Assembly: GCF_002024165.1 (NCBI RefSeq)
Contig: NZ_MWQN01000004.1
Location: 868,001 to 932,000 of the forward strand
DNA from: Embleya scabrispora
GTDB taxonomy: Bacteria; Actinomycetota; Actinomycetes; Streptomycetales; Streptomycetaceae
Direction of reading: 5' to 3'
DNA: 64,000 bases
In this document: positions 24,920 through 34,423 of the stretch, in pieces
Layout of the letters: each line of letters opens with the position of its first letter
How positions within the stretch are numbered: the stretch's first letter is position 1
Program-made: the position numbers and the translations under genes
Notes under the pieces: generated by a model
Databases searched by the model: none
What the model was told of the DNA's origin: nothing
The model's input: the letters and a program-made list of their open reading frames with translations, nothing else

Positions 24920-26143
24920 TCAGCCCTCGGCCGGGAGGTCGTAGACGTTCTCCGGGGTGACGACGGAGGTGACCGCCTTGGCGAACAGCGTGCTGGGCTC
25001 GTTGCCGTCGTGCAGGATGTCGGTGTTGAGCAGGATGACCATCGTGGCGCCCTGCTCCGGCAGATACATCGTCACGCTCTCGTAGCCCGGCAGCGAGCCG
25101 TTGTGCCCGACCCAGCCGCGGACGCGGAACAGGCCGAGCCCGTAGCCGGCGTCGTCGAAACCCGGCACCGGCACGAACTTCTCCCGCTGCTCCTGCACGG
25201 CCGGGGACAGCAGCGTCCCGGTGGCCACCACCTTCGCCCAGCGGCGCAGGTCGTGCAGGTCGGAGATCATCGCCCCGGCCGCCCAGCCCCAACTCGGGTT
25301 CCAGTTTGTCGTGTCGGCGACCTCGCCGGTCGGCGTCTGGTCGGTGTACCCGTGCGCGTGCGGCGCCGGGAACTCGGCGCCGCGCGGGAACAGGGTGTGC
25401 CGCAGGTGCGCCGGCCCGGTGACCCGCCGGTGGATGAACTCGGCCAGCGGCATCCGGCCCAGCTTCTCCACGACCAGTCCCAGCAGCACGGTGTTGGTGT
25501 TGGAGTACTGGAACGCGCCGCCGGGCGCGAAGACGTTCGGGTGCCGGAAGGCGTAGGCCAACAATTCCTGCGGGGTGAACGAACGGGTCGGGTCGCTCAG
25601 CAGCGCCTGCACGAAGTCCGGGTCGGCGGTGTAGCTGAACAGGCCGCTGCGCATCTCCGCCAGTTGGCGAATGGTGATGTGGTCGCCGTCGGGCACCCCG
25701 TCGATGTACACGGAGATAGGGTCGTCCAACCAGAGCCGCCCCTCGTCGACCAGTTCCAGGAGGGCGGTGACGGTGAACGTCTTGGTCTCGCTGCCGATCC
25801 GCATGTTGAGATCGGGTGTCATCGGCGCACCGGTGGCGGTGTCGGCCACCCCCGTCGATCGCACGTAACTGCCCCGACCGGGCAACCACAGACCGACCGT
25901 CACCCCGGGCACGCCGGTCTCCCGACGGGTCCGCGCGATCACCTCGTCGAGGCGGGCCACGATCGCCGGGTCCAGGCCGTGCGAGGCATGGTCGCCGGGG
26001 TCCGAGGCGTCCACGCGCGGATCACCGGCGACGACGACCGTCGGTGGGGCGGCCTGCGCCAAGGGGCCGGCCAGGGTGAGCGGGACGAGGGCGGAGAGCG
26101 CGAACAGGGCGGTGGCGAGGCGGCAGCCGAAGGCACGGCGCAT
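24920..26143 (-). CDS. secreted serine hydrolase (class C beta-lactamase fold)
   Basis: 407 aa. An N-terminal signal peptide (basic start, hydrophobic core, cleavage near AQAAPP, about residue 32) sends it outside. Catalytic SxxK is S118-E-T-K121; the YxN motif is YSNTN; the KTG position is HNG (GHNGSLPGY), as in D,D-carboxypeptidase/esterase members. Likely peptidase or esterase on D-amino-acid or ester substrates, similar to Streptomyces R61-like DD-peptidases. ATG 26143 is preceded by GGAAGAG about ten bases upstream. The 279 bp downstream hold nothing recognisable. Confidence 0.92.
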   Translation of the reverse strand: MRRAFGCRLATALFALSALVPLTLAGPLAQAAPPTVVVAGDPRVDASDPGDHASHGLDPAIVARLDEVIARTRRETGVPGVTVGLWLPGRGSYVRSTGVADTATGAPMTPDLNMRIGSETKTFTVTALLELVDEGRLWLDDPISVYIDGVPDGDHITIRQLAEMRSGLFSYTADPDFVQALLSDPTRSFTPQELLAYAFRHPNVFAPGGAFQYSNTNTVLLGLVVEKLGRMPLAEFIHRRVTGPAHLRHTLFPRGAEFPAPHAHGYTDQTPTGEVADTTNWNPSWGWAAGAMISDLHDLRRWAKVVATGTLLSPAVQEQREKFVPVPGFDDAGYGLGLFRVRGWVGHNGSLPGYESVTMYLPEQGATMVILLNTDILHDGNEPSTLFAKAVTSVVTPENVYDLPAEG

Positions 26144-26551
26144 GGCGATATGTCTCTTCCGAAGATGAGGGGACCGGACAGCGAGGGGACCTTGCTCGGC
26201 CAAGGTGATCACCCGTCCGCGCACCGGACCGCGCGCCGACCGGCACCGCCCGGCGATTCCACCCGTACGGCCGCCGGCGCCGCCCCCGAACGCCGGCCGA
26301 AATCGCGGCGGGGGCGCCGACTTCGCCAACCGATCGGCGCCGCCCCTCGGCCCCGATCGGGCGCCCGATAGCCTGGGGCGCACGCTTCCCGGCCGTCGGG
26401 CGTCCGGCTCCACGGATGTCGGTCGCCGAGTTCGCTTCGGTCCGGGAGCGGCCGTGTCGGGACCCGGGACACGTGCCGGTCGCGGTCGTCCCGCGGTCGG
26501 AACACGGCCCGACACGACCGGCCCGCATCCCCTACCAACTCGGAGGTTCCC
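26144..26551. other. 408-bp divergent intergenic region
   Basis: This gap between the secreted hydrolase and tpx must hold two outward promoters. A -10-like TAGCCT at 26369-26374 toward tpx is the only candidate seen, with no good -35. No ORF is supported. Confidence 0.45.
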
Positions 26552-27055
26552 ATGTCACAGACGGTCAACTTCAAGGGCAACCCGGTCGCCGTCACCGGCC
26601 GCCTCCCGCAGCCCGGCGACAGCGCGCCCGATTTCACCCTGGTGGCCAAGGACCTGTCCGACGTGTCGCTGGAGAACTACGCCGGCAAGCGGAAGGTGCT
26701 CAACATCTTCCCGAGCATCGACACCGGCACCTGCGCCGCGTCGGTGCGCCGGTTCAATGCGTCGGCCGCCGACCTGGCGAACGCCGTCGTCCTGTGCATA
26801 TCGGCCGACCTGCCGTTCGCCCAGGCCCGTTTCTGCGGTGCGGAGGGACTGGACAACGTGGTGACGCTGTCCACCATGCGGGGTCGCGAGTTCCTGGAGA
26901 ACTACGGCGTCGCGCTCACCGAGGGCCCGCTGGCGGGCGTCGCCACCCGCGCCGTCGTCGTACTCGACGAGAACAACGTGGTCGTGCACTCCGAACTGGT
27001 CGCCGAGATCGCCGAGGAGCCCGACTACGACAAGGCGCTCACCGCCCTCAAGTAG
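26552..27055 (+). CDS. tpx: thiol peroxidase Tpx
   Basis: 167 aa, atypical 2-Cys peroxiredoxin. Peroxidatic C61 lies in [17 protein letters not shown] (usual text PSIDTPVCATSVRKFN), and resolving C95 in RFCGAEGL; both numbers match E. coli Tpx. It reduces lipid and hydrogen peroxides with thioredoxin in the cytosol. CGGAGG at 26540-26545 precedes the ATG. A strong hairpin follows nine bases after the stop. The change of the usual Pro-Val before C61 to Gly-Thr is a small oddity near the active site. Confidence 0.96.
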   Translation: MSQTVNFKGNPVAVTGRLPQPGDSAPDFTLVAKDLSDVSLENYAGKRKVLNIFPSIDTGTCAASVRRFNASAADLANAVVLCISADLPFAQARFCGAEGLDNVVTLSTMRGREFLENYGVALTEGPLAGVATRAVVVLDENNVVVHSELVAEIAEEPDYDKALTALK

Positions 27056-27063
27056 TACGTGCC

Positions 27064-27113
27064 GCGGCGGGCCGATCGTATGACGCATCCATACGATCGG
27101 TGCCCACCGCCGC
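27064..27113 (+). terminator. hairpin terminator after tpx
   Basis: A perfect 11-bp inverted repeat, CCGATCGTATG (27072-27082) and CATACGATCGG (27090-27100) with a 7-base loop, is extended by GCGGCGGG / CCGCCGC outside. No U-tract follows, normal for high-GC actinobacterial terminators. Confidence 0.75.
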
Positions 27114-27372
27114 GACGCGGGACCGGATCGCGCCGACATCCCCGGCCGATCCGGTCCCCGGTGTCGGAATATCCATTTCGCGCAAAGAGCCCCGCATCGG
27201 CCGCGAATGGTTGATCCGGCGCGCCACCCGATGCCAGGATTTCACCGATTGTCAGCCGGTACGACAACATCCGGCAGGTTCCCCAGGCCGGACGCCGGAC
27301 CGCCGGAGCGCATCGGTGCCGTACCGTGCCACGTCGTATCGCGCCTCGGCCGGAATTCGAAACGAGTCCCCG

Positions 27373-28221
27373 ATGTTCGAACACGACGCTCCGGCCACGC
27401 CACGCGCCGCCTCCCGCACCCGCCGCAGGCCGTGGCGCGTCCTTGTCGTGACCGTGTGTGCGGTGGCCCTCCTGGCGTCGTCGACCGCGTGTGGCGGAGG
27501 CGACGACACGAAGGCCGCCGCCGCGCCGCCGGCGAGCGCCGGTCCGCAGACCCCCGGTTCGACGCCGCCCGCCACGAACACCGGCGCCGCCACGCCCACG
27601 GCGCCCGCCTCCTCGTCGTCGGTGCGGCCCTGCGTACCGGTCACCGCGACCGACAAGCCCGCGCGCGGCACCCTCACCCGCGACGACCTGCGCTTCGCGT
27701 CCCGCGACCCCAGGCCCGTCACCGGCGACGAGGTCTTCGGCCTCGCGCAACTTCCCTACAAGTACGCGGGCGGCACGCTGACCCGGGCCTGCGTGAAGAC
27801 CGTCGACGACTGCACCGCCGTGGCCGACGACGACGCGACGGCGGCGCGGATCGGACGACTCGGCTGCGAACGCGGCGTCGTCGCGCTCTATGTGGACAAG
27901 GCCAACAACGTGCAGACCACGGTCGGCGTGCTCCAGATGCCCACCGCCGTGGCCGCCGCCACCCTCGCCGAGTCCAAGGACGACCACTACAAGCAGGTCG
28001 GTCCCCCCGTCGGCTCCGGTGTCGAGGACTTCGAGCCCGACGCGCCCTACAGCTGGACCGGCGAATCGTTGTACCGCTACTTCATCTACGAGATGACCGG
28101 CCGCGCGGACGGCGGGAAGCGCGAAGCCGGCGAGGTGGCGCGCCACATCGCCGCCCAGAACGCGGTCTACCACCTCGTGGGCGACTCCCTGGACCGCCGC
28201 TCCGACGGCGTCGCGTCATAA
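27373..28221 (+). CDS. secreted lipoprotein, unknown function
   Basis: 282 aa. The N-terminus is basic, then hydrophobic (RVLVVTVCAVALLA), ending in lipobox SSTAC at about residue 40. A Pro/Thr/Ala/Ser linker (about 45-90) tethers an extracytoplasmic domain with four Cys (RPCVPV, RACVKTVDDCTAV, RLGCERG) that could form disulfides. The family is not recognised; the fold looks like a small surface domain. The 317-bp gap before it contains only the tpx terminator; no promoter is evident. It ends in a bidirectional terminator. Confidence 0.82.
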   Translation: MFEHDAPATPRAASRTRRRPWRVLVVTVCAVALLASSTACGGGDDTKAAAAPPASAGPQTPGSTPPATNTGAATPTAPASSSSVRPCVPVTATDKPARGTLTRDDLRFASRDPRPVTGDEVFGLAQLPYKYAGGTLTRACVKTVDDCTAVADDDATAARIGRLGCERGVVALYVDKANNVQTTVGVLQMPTAVAAATLAESKDDHYKQVGPPVGSGVEDFEPDAPYSWTGESLYRYFIYEMTGRADGGKREAGEVARHIAAQNAVYHLVGDSLDRRSDGVAS

Positions 28222-28263
28222 CACGCACCCGTCCACTCCCGGGTCGCGACGCACCCACCCACT

Positions 28264-28294
28264 CCCGCTCGGGACGACACCCGTCCCGAGCGGG
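28264..28294. terminator. bidirectional terminator between convergent genes
   Basis: A perfect 13-bp stem, CCCGCTCGGGACG (28264-28276) and CGTCCCGAGCGGG (28282-28294), with a 5-base loop, lies in the 90-bp gap between the lipoprotein gene and the convergent esterase gene. Confidence 0.85.
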
Positions 28295-28311
28295 GGTACG
28301 ACCCGCGCGTG

Positions 28312-29880
28312 CTATCCCGCCACCACCGTCGATGCCGACATGGGCTCCCCCGCCCAGATCCGCCGGGACGCCTCCTCCGGATAGGCGGCGACCGTCGGCA
28401 CGTCGGCGAAGACCCGGGTCGCGCGCGACGTCGGCTCGTACGCGGGCCATCCGGGGTCGCCGTCCCGCGCGAAGGCCGTCCAAGAGGCGCGCATGTGGGC
28501 GGACAGCGCCCGGGCCTCCTCGGTCGGGCCGTCGCCGAACAGCAGGGCGGGTTGGCCCCGATCCAGGTTGCCGAACACCAGCGGGACGTCGAGGCCGTGA
28601 CAGGCGCCGAGGACACCACCCATGCCCGGTGCGGACCAGGTCAGCTCGTACACGTGCGCCCGGCCGCCGCCGGCGATCCGCGCCTCGGCCAGGTGCAGAC
28701 TGGGCATCCGGAACAGCCGGTCGGAGCGCACCAGTTCGTACAACTCCTCCGGACTCGCCTGCGGATACCCGGCGCGGTACCGGCGCGCGGCGTCGGGCTC
28801 CGGGCCGAACACGTCCAGGGCGGTCGCCGCCTGCTCCTCCGTCACCTCGCCGAGCAGCCCGTCGAGCACGGTGAGCAGGCGCTGTTCGTCACGCGTGTGT
28901 CCGACGAGGAGCGGTACGTCCCGCCCGACGCCGTCGGCCAGGGCCCGCCACGGCGTGGCCGGCAGCGTGTCACCGTCGACGACCGGCGCGAACGGGGTCG
29001 CGCCGTGTGCGGCCCGCCCCCACCGCCCGGCCCAGCGGGTGATCCCGGCGGCCACCGCGTCCCCGGCCGCGGACAACAACTCGGGCTCCACCTCGGACAG
29101 TTCGGCCGCCGTGGACCGCAGCCCCAACTCGGCGGCACACGTCGCCGCGACGTCGGCGGCGAGTTCCGGCGTGAAGAACGTGCCCTGCACGCTCTGGGCC
29201 ACGGCCCGGCCGAACAGCCCGGCCGCGCGCGGCATGGCCGACAACGCCGCGACCGACCCGCCGCCCGCCGACTGGCCGAAGACGGTGACCCGATCCGGAT
29301 CCCCGCCGAACGCCCGGATGTTGTCCCGTACCCACATCAGCGCCGCGATCTGATCCAGCAGCCCCCGGTTGACCGGCGCGCCCTCGATCAGCCCGAAACC
29401 CTCGAACCCCACGCGGTAGTTGAACGTCACCACCACGACGTCGCCGTCCCGCGCCAGCCGCGCGCCGTCGTACTCCGGCAGACCGGACATGCCGACCGTG
29501 TACGCGCCGCCCTGGATCCACACCATCACCGCGAGCCCCGCGCCCGGCCCCGGATCGGGCGACCACACGTTGACCGTCAGCCAGTCGTCACCCACCGCAC
29601 CCCGCGCCAGGTCGGCCATCCCGAGAGCGCCCCCCTGGGGCGGCGGCGGTCCGTACACCAGGGCCGGTCGCACCCCGTCCCATCCGCGCACCGGCCGAGG
29701 CGCGGCGAACCGCAGCGCACCCACCGGCGGCTCCGCGAACGGGATGCCCCGGAAGACCGCCACCCCCGCCTCCCGCCTGCCCCGCACCGCCCCGACCGCC
29801 GTCCGCACTTCGGGCGGCTCGACATCGGAGGGCTCGGACGGCTCGGAGGGCTCGGCCGGTTCGGATGCGCCAAGAATCAT
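28312..29880 (-). CDS. type-B carboxylesterase
   Basis: 522 aa alpha/beta-hydrolase. Motifs: FRGIPFAEPP, the oxyanion strand MVWIQGGAY (HGG variant), the nucleophile S204 in GQSAGGGSV (GESAGG-type), and ACHGLDVPLVFGN with the catalytic His. No signal peptide, so intracellular. The first 25 residues are a Pro-Glu-Ser repeat (PAEPSEPSEPSDVEPPE). Substrates are likely esters of small alcohols or p-nitrobenzyl type. The 233 bp upstream to the next same-strand gene hold no ORF. Confidence 0.93.
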   Translation of the reverse strand: MILGASEPAEPSEPSEPSDVEPPEVRTAVGAVRGRREAGVAVFRGIPFAEPPVGALRFAAPRPVRGWDGVRPALVYGPPPPQGGALGMADLARGAVGDDWLTVNVWSPDPGPGAGLAVMVWIQGGAYTVGMSGLPEYDGARLARDGDVVVVTFNYRVGFEGFGLIEGAPVNRGLLDQIAALMWVRDNIRAFGGDPDRVTVFGQSAGGGSVAALSAMPRAAGLFGRAVAQSVQGTFFTPELAADVAATCAAELGLRSTAAELSEVEPELLSAAGDAVAAGITRWAGRWGRAAHGATPFAPVVDGDTLPATPWRALADGVGRDVPLLVGHTRDEQRLLTVLDGLLGEVTEEQAATALDVFGPEPDAARRYRAGYPQASPEELYELVRSDRLFRMPSLHLAEARIAGGGRAHVYELTWSAPGMGGVLGACHGLDVPLVFGNLDRGQPALLFGDGPTEEARALSAHMRASWTAFARDGDPGWPAYEPTSRATRVFADVPTVAAYPEEASRRIWAGEPMSASTVVAG

Positions 29881-30113
29881 CACGACTGCCTTTCGGAGCG
29901 GGTCGGGTGCGCACGGCTTCGGGCCCGAAGCACGGCGGAGGAGCCCGCGTCGCCCCGGACACCCCGGATCATCCCGCCGCACCGAGCCGCGCGCCGGCCA
30001 TTTACCCCCGACCCCGCCCCCGCGCGTCGAAAGCCGAAACCGGGCGGCGGTGCGGGACGCCCCCTCCTCGTCCCGCACCGCCGCCCGGCTCCGGCCCGCT
30101 GTGCCCCTCCCGG

Positions 30114-30959
30114 CTAGCGCCGGTCCAGCATCGGCAGCCGCGACCTGGCCGAGTGCGCGGCGACCGTGTACCAGAGGTTGACCAGGTCCATCAGCTGGTC
30201 CGGGCCGGTCGCCTCGCAGCGCACCGTCAGCAGGTCGACCCGCTCCGCGCCGGGGACCGCAGCCGCGATCTCGGCGGCCAGCGGGATCTGGAAGCCCACC
30301 TCGAAGACGAACTTCTCCGGCAGCTCCAGCGGTTCCAGGACCCCGGCCTTCTCCACGGCCGCCGCCGCGCCGGCCCGGATCAGGTCCTGGGCGACGGTCG
30401 GGTGCACGTTGTTCGCGGCGGTGAAGCCCTCCGCGGTCTTGACCGGGACGGTGATCACGCCGGGGAAGACCGCCGCGGTGGCGGCGCAGACCTCGTTGTC
30501 ACCGGTGACCAGCCCGATCGGGACGCCGTGCCGGGCCGCGAGGAGCGCGTTGACCTCGGCCTCGGTGACGGGCTTCCCGTTCAGCCGTACCGAGGTGAAG
30601 TCCGACGAGAAGGTGTGCGCGAGCACACCCGGCGCGCCGGCCGCCGCGTGGTAGCCGATGAACAGCGCGACGCCGTGGTTCGCGCCGAGGCCGTGCGCCA
30701 TGCACTGGGCCTTCGGGCTGCCCAGGATCACCCGGGCGCGCGGGTCCAGGCGCTGGACGATCAGGTTGTCCATCGTGCCGTGGCTGTCGTTGATCAGGAC
30801 GCTGTCCGCGCCCGCCGCGAAGGCACCCTCGATGGCCGCGTTGGCCTCGCCCGTCATGATCTCCTGCGCCCTGGTGTAGCCACCGCCGCCGCGCACGATC
30901 TGGTCGAGCGTGGCGATGCCCGCCACTCCTTCCATGTCGATCGAGATGTATACGTCCAT
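30114..30959 (-). CDS. DppA-type M55 D-aminopeptidase
   Basis: 281 aa. Zinc ligands of Bacillus DppA are conserved at identical numbers: D8 and E10 (SIDMEG), H60 (NDSHGTMDN), H104 (IGYHAAAG) and E133 (VTEAEVN). The family removes N-terminal D-amino acids (D-Ala-D-Ala, D-Ala-Gly-Gly), thought to recycle cell-wall peptides. It is divergent from a cytosolic beta-lactamase-fold serine hydrolase, a second enzyme class often acting on D-peptides. No dipeptide ABC transporter genes are adjacent, unlike the Bacillus dpp operon. Confidence 0.94.
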   Translation of the reverse strand: MDVYISIDMEGVAGIATLDQIVRGGGGYTRAQEIMTGEANAAIEGAFAAGADSVLINDSHGTMDNLIVQRLDPRARVILGSPKAQCMAHGLGANHGVALFIGYHAAAGAPGVLAHTFSSDFTSVRLNGKPVTEAEVNALLAARHGVPIGLVTGDNEVCAATAAVFPGVITVPVKTAEGFTAANNVHPTVAQDLIRAGAAAAVEKAGVLEPLELPEKFVFEVGFQIPLAAEIAAAVPGAERVDLLTVRCEATGPDQLMDLVNLWYTVAAHSARSRLPMLDRR

Positions 30960-31121
30960 GGAGTCTCCCGTTCGTCGCCGGTTGCCCGCCGCCCAGTGCC
31001 GAATGTCCGTCGGGTGCCGCCCGTCGGCCGGCGCCCCTCCGGCGAGCATCACGCACCCCGGCCGCGACGGGCGTCGGCGATTCGGACAGGCTCGGTTGGG
31101 GTTCTTTGTCCTCGCGGACGA

Positions 31122-31149
31122 TTCGACCACCGCGCACGCTGCCTAGCGT
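31122..31149 (+). promoter_or_regulatory. putative promoter of serine hydrolase gene
   Basis: TTCGAC (31122-31127), a 16-base spacer and TAGCGT (31144-31149) form a plausible -35/-10 pair about 50 bases before ATG 31198. Confidence 0.45.
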
Positions 31150-31197
31150 GAGCGCTCCCCGCGGCAGACCGCCGCCCTTCGAGGAGGTGCCCGACCC

Positions 31198-32664
31198 ATG
31201 GGACGACCCACCCCGCACGAGGCCGCCACACCGGCTTCCGGCCGCTCGGACCGCTCGGCCGAAGCGGGTTCGATCGTGCCCCTGCCGACCGCCGAACATC
31301 TGCGGACACGCCTCGCGGAGCTGGTCGAGAAGTCGGGGATCCCCGGGGCGAGCCTCGCGGTACGGGTCGGCGATCGCACCGTCGCCACCGCGGTGGGCGT
31401 GCTCGACGTCGAGACGGAGTATCCGGCGACCACCGACTCCGTCTTCCAGATCGGGTCGATCACCAAGGTGTGGACCACGACCTTGGTGATGCAACTGGTC
31501 GACGAGGGCCTGATCGACCTCGACGTCCCGATCCGTACCTACATACCCGACCTGCGTCTCGTCGACGAGGATGCCGCCGCCCGGGTGACGACCCGTCACC
31601 TCCTGTGCCACACCGCGGGTTTCGAGGGTGAACTGTTCGACGACCACGGCAACGGCGACGACTCCCTCGTCCGCCTGATGGCCAGTCTGGCCACGGTCGG
31701 CGAGCAACTGTTCCCGCCCGGCGAGACGTTCTCGTACTCCAACGCCGGATTCGACCTGCTCGGCCTGCTCGTCGAGGTGCGCACGGGACTGACCTGGGAG
31801 CGGGCGCTGCGCGAACGCATCGTCGCCCCGCTCGGTCTGACGCATGTGGCGAACAACGCGACCGAGTCGATCCTGCTGCGCACCGCGATCGGACACATCG
31901 GCGGCCCGGACGGCAGCAACGTCAAGGCCCCGGTGCACCACACCGACCGCAACGGCGCGCCTTCCGGCTCGGCGCTCGCCATGACCGCGACGGACCTGCT
32001 GGAATTCGCCGCCGCGCACATCCGGCTCGGGCAACTTGCCGACGGCAAGCGCCTGTTGTCCGAGGACTCGGCGCGGGCGATGCGCGAGCCGCAGGTCGAG
32101 ATCGGCGGCGACGGTGCGTTCGGCGCGCGGAAGTGGGGCCTCGGCTGGATCCTGTACGACTGGTCCGGCGGCGAGGTCGTCGGCCACGACGGCGGCACGA
32201 TCGGCCAGAGCGCGATGTTGCGCGTGGTACCGGAACGTGACGTCTCGGTCGCGCTGTTGACCAACGGCGGTGCCCTGTACGGCGTGTACGACCTGATCTG
32301 CGAACTCCTCGACACCCTCGCCGACGTGCGCCCGCCCGCCCCGGCGCTCCCGCCCGCCGAGCCGCCGGCCGTCGACGCGAGCTACCTGGTCGGCAGTTAC
32401 GCGTCGCCCGCGCAACGGGTCGACATCGCCGAGACCGAGGACGGGCTGATCGCCACCATGCGGATGCTCGGCCCCCTGGCCGCGCTGTTGGGCGACGACA
32501 CGGCGACCGTGCGGGTGGTGCCGACGAGCGAGCGCATGCTGATCAGTACCGAGGCGGTGGGCGGACGACACCAGCAGTTCCTGTTCCTCGGTGAGGGCGA
32601 GCGGGCCGAATTCCTGCACGTGGGCCGGGCGATGCGGCGGATCCCGGACACCGGGGCGGAGTAG
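31198..32664 (+). CDS. cytosolic serine hydrolase (beta-lactamase fold)
   Basis: 488 aa. Catalytic SxxK is S87-I-T-K90 (FQIGSITKVWT), YxN is YSNAG, and the third motif is HDGGTIGQ (HxG instead of KTG). A C-terminal domain of about 110 residues follows, as in D-aminopeptidase/EstB-like proteins. There is no signal peptide, in contrast to the related gene at 24.9 kb. GAGGAGG at 31181-31187 supports the start. Its stop lies seven bases from the convergent DapA-like gene. Divergent from the M55 D-aminopeptidase: a joint role in D-peptide handling is possible (inference). Confidence 0.92.
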   Translation: MGRPTPHEAATPASGRSDRSAEAGSIVPLPTAEHLRTRLAELVEKSGIPGASLAVRVGDRTVATAVGVLDVETEYPATTDSVFQIGSITKVWTTTLVMQLVDEGLIDLDVPIRTYIPDLRLVDEDAAARVTTRHLLCHTAGFEGELFDDHGNGDDSLVRLMASLATVGEQLFPPGETFSYSNAGFDLLGLLVEVRTGLTWERALRERIVAPLGLTHVANNATESILLRTAIGHIGGPDGSNVKAPVHHTDRNGAPSGSALAMTATDLLEFAAAHIRLGQLADGKRLLSEDSARAMREPQVEIGGDGAFGARKWGLGWILYDWSGGEVVGHDGGTIGQSAMLRVVPERDVSVALLTNGGALYGVYDLICELLDTLADVRPPAPALPPAEPPAVDASYLVGSYASPAQRVDIAETEDGLIATMRMLGPLAALLGDDTATVRVVPTSERMLISTEAVGGRHQQFLFLGEGERAEFLHVGRAMRRIPDTGAE

Positions 32665-32671
32665 ACACGCC

Positions 32672-33571
32672 CTAGAGGTCGGCGAGGACCTTCCGGGCCT
32701 CGTCGACCCGCTCGGGGCCGGCCGGCAGCAGTGGCAGGCGCACGTCCGGGGTCGGGATACGGCCCTGGGCGTGCAGCACGCCCTTGATCACGGTGGGGTT
32801 CGGTTCGCGGAAGAGCGCGGCCGCCAGTCGGGCCAGGGCGTGCCCGAGCGGCCGGGCCCGGTCGAGGTCGCCGCGCTGCCAGGCGGCGGTCAGTGCGACG
32901 AAGCGGTCGGTGGCCACGTGTGCCGATGCGAGTACGCCGCCGGAGGCGCCGAGCGCGAGCAGGGGCGACAGGAACGGGTCGTCGCCGACCAGGACCGCGA
33001 AGTCGGCCGGGAGATCACCGAGCAGGTCCACCGTCTCGCCGTCGATGCCGCCCTGTGCGAGCTTGACCCCGACCACGCCGGGAAGCCGGCCCAACGCGCG
33101 CAGCGTGGCCGCGTCGAGGGGTCGGCCGGTGCGGTACGGGACGTGGTACACGATCAGCGGCAGCGGAGCGGCCTCCGCCAGGTGGGTGAAGTGCGCCAGT
33201 ACGCCGGCCTGCGAGGGGCGGCTGAAGTACGGCACCGGCACCAGCGCGGCGGCGGCCTGTGGCCGGTGCGCGAGGTCGGCCAGCGCGCGGACACCGGCCC
33301 GGGTGTCGTTGCCGCCGGCGCCGATCACCAGAACCGCGTCCCGCTCGGCGCAGACGCGGGCACAGACGTCGATCACGGTGGTGCGCTCGTCGGGGTCGAG
33401 CGTGGCGGCCTCCGCCGTCGTGCCCAGGGCGACGATGCCGGTGGCGCCCGCGTCCAGGACGGAGCGGGCCAATTCCGCGAGGGCGTCCACCGCGATGCGG
33501 CCGTCGGCGGCGAAGGGGGTGACGAGCGGGACGAGGATGCCGGTCAGGGGTGTATGCCGTTGCCGAGTCAT
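32672..33571 (-). CDS. DapA-like class I aldolase/lyase
   Basis: 299 aa TIM barrel of the dihydrodipicolinate synthase/N-acetylneuraminate lyase family. Present: GTTAEAATL (GTTGE position, Gly changed to Ala), the tyrosine motif VYHVPYRTGR (usual YNVPGRT), and the Schiff-base lysine in GVKLAQG. The modified motifs suggest a catabolic or biosynthetic aldolase rather than the lysine-pathway enzyme. It is divergent from a LysR gene, the likely regulator. ATG 33571 is chosen; GTG 33592 is also possible, and no clear ribosome site decides. Confidence 0.88.
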   Translation of the reverse strand: MTRQRHTPLTGILVPLVTPFAADGRIAVDALAELARSVLDAGATGIVALGTTAEAATLDPDERTTVIDVCARVCAERDAVLVIGAGGNDTRAGVRALADLAHRPQAAAALVPVPYFSRPSQAGVLAHFTHLAEAAPLPLIVYHVPYRTGRPLDAATLRALGRLPGVVGVKLAQGGIDGETVDLLGDLPADFAVLVGDDPFLSPLLALGASGGVLASAHVATDRFVALTAAWQRGDLDRARPLGHALARLAAALFREPNPTVIKGVLHAQGRIPTPDVRLPLLPAGPERVDEARKVLADL

Positions 33572-33643
33572 GAACACGAGGGTGGCCCGCACCGATCATG
33601 CAGGTCCAGTTCACATTCGTGAAGGTGAGCGTAAGCTGAGCCG

Positions 33644-34423
33644 ATGCTCGACGTCCGCCGCCTGCGCCTGCTGCGCGAACTGTCCCTGCGCGGCACGATC
33701 GCCGCCGTCGCGGAAGCCCTCGCGTTCACCCCTTCGGCGGTGTCCCAGCAGCTCGCCACCCTCGAACGCGAGGCGGGCGTCCCGCTGCTCGAACGCACCG
33801 GGCGGCGGGTCACCCTCACCCCGGCCGGACACACCCTGGTCGGCCACGCCGAGGTCGTGCTGGCCCGCTTGGAGCAGGCCGCGGCGGAGTTGGCGGACAC
33901 CCGCGGCGGTCCGGCCGGGCCGCTGCGGATCGGCGCCTTCCCGACCGCCACCCGGGCGATGATCCTTCCGGCCCTGACCTCGCTCGTGCACCGGCATCCG
34001 GGCCTGGAGCCGATGGTGGTGGAGATCGACCCGGCCCGGGTCGCCGACGCGTTGCGTGCCGGCGACCTGGACGTCGCGCTGATCCACGAATACGACTTCG
34101 TCCCGACGGTCGCCGAACCGGGCATCGCCACCGGCGCGTTGTGCACCGAACCCATGTACCTGGCCGGCCAATCCCCACCGCCCGAGAGCACCCCCACCGA
34201 CTCGGTGCTCGCCGGCTACCGGAACTCCCCCTGGATCACCGCCACTCCGGGCACGTTGTGCCACGCCATGACCATCCGCGCCTGCCAGGCGGCCGGCTTC
34301 ACCCCCCATGTCCGCCACCAGGTCGACGACTTCACCACGGTGTTGTCTCTGGTCGCCGCCGCCCAGGGCGTGGCCGTCGTCCCCCACCTGGGCATCCCGG
34401 CCCACCCCCGGCCGTATCCCTGA
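33644..34423 (+). CDS. LysR-family regulator, C-terminus lost by frameshift
   Basis: 259 aa as written. The N-terminal winged helix (LRLLRELSLRGTIAAVAEAL, PSAVSQQLATLEREAG) and most of the periplasmic-binding-protein-like effector domain are intact. At 34405-34409 a run of five C shifts the frame: the text becomes HPRPYP and stops, while the family's normal ending continues in the next frame to 34557. One more C would give about 304 aa, the usual LysR length. Either a sequencing/assembly slip or a real truncation. Divergent from the DapA-like gene. Confidence 0.88.
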   Translation: MLDVRRLRLLRELSLRGTIAAVAEALAFTPSAVSQQLATLEREAGVPLLERTGRRVTLTPAGHTLVGHAEVVLARLEQAAAELADTRGGPAGPLRIGAFPTATRAMILPALTSLVHRHPGLEPMVVEIDPARVADALRAGDLDVALIHEYDFVPTVAEPGIATGALCTEPMYLAGQSPPPESTPTDSVLAGYRNSPWITATPGTLCHAMTIRACQAAGFTPHVRHQVDDFTTVLSLVAAAQGVAVVPHLGIPAHPRPYP

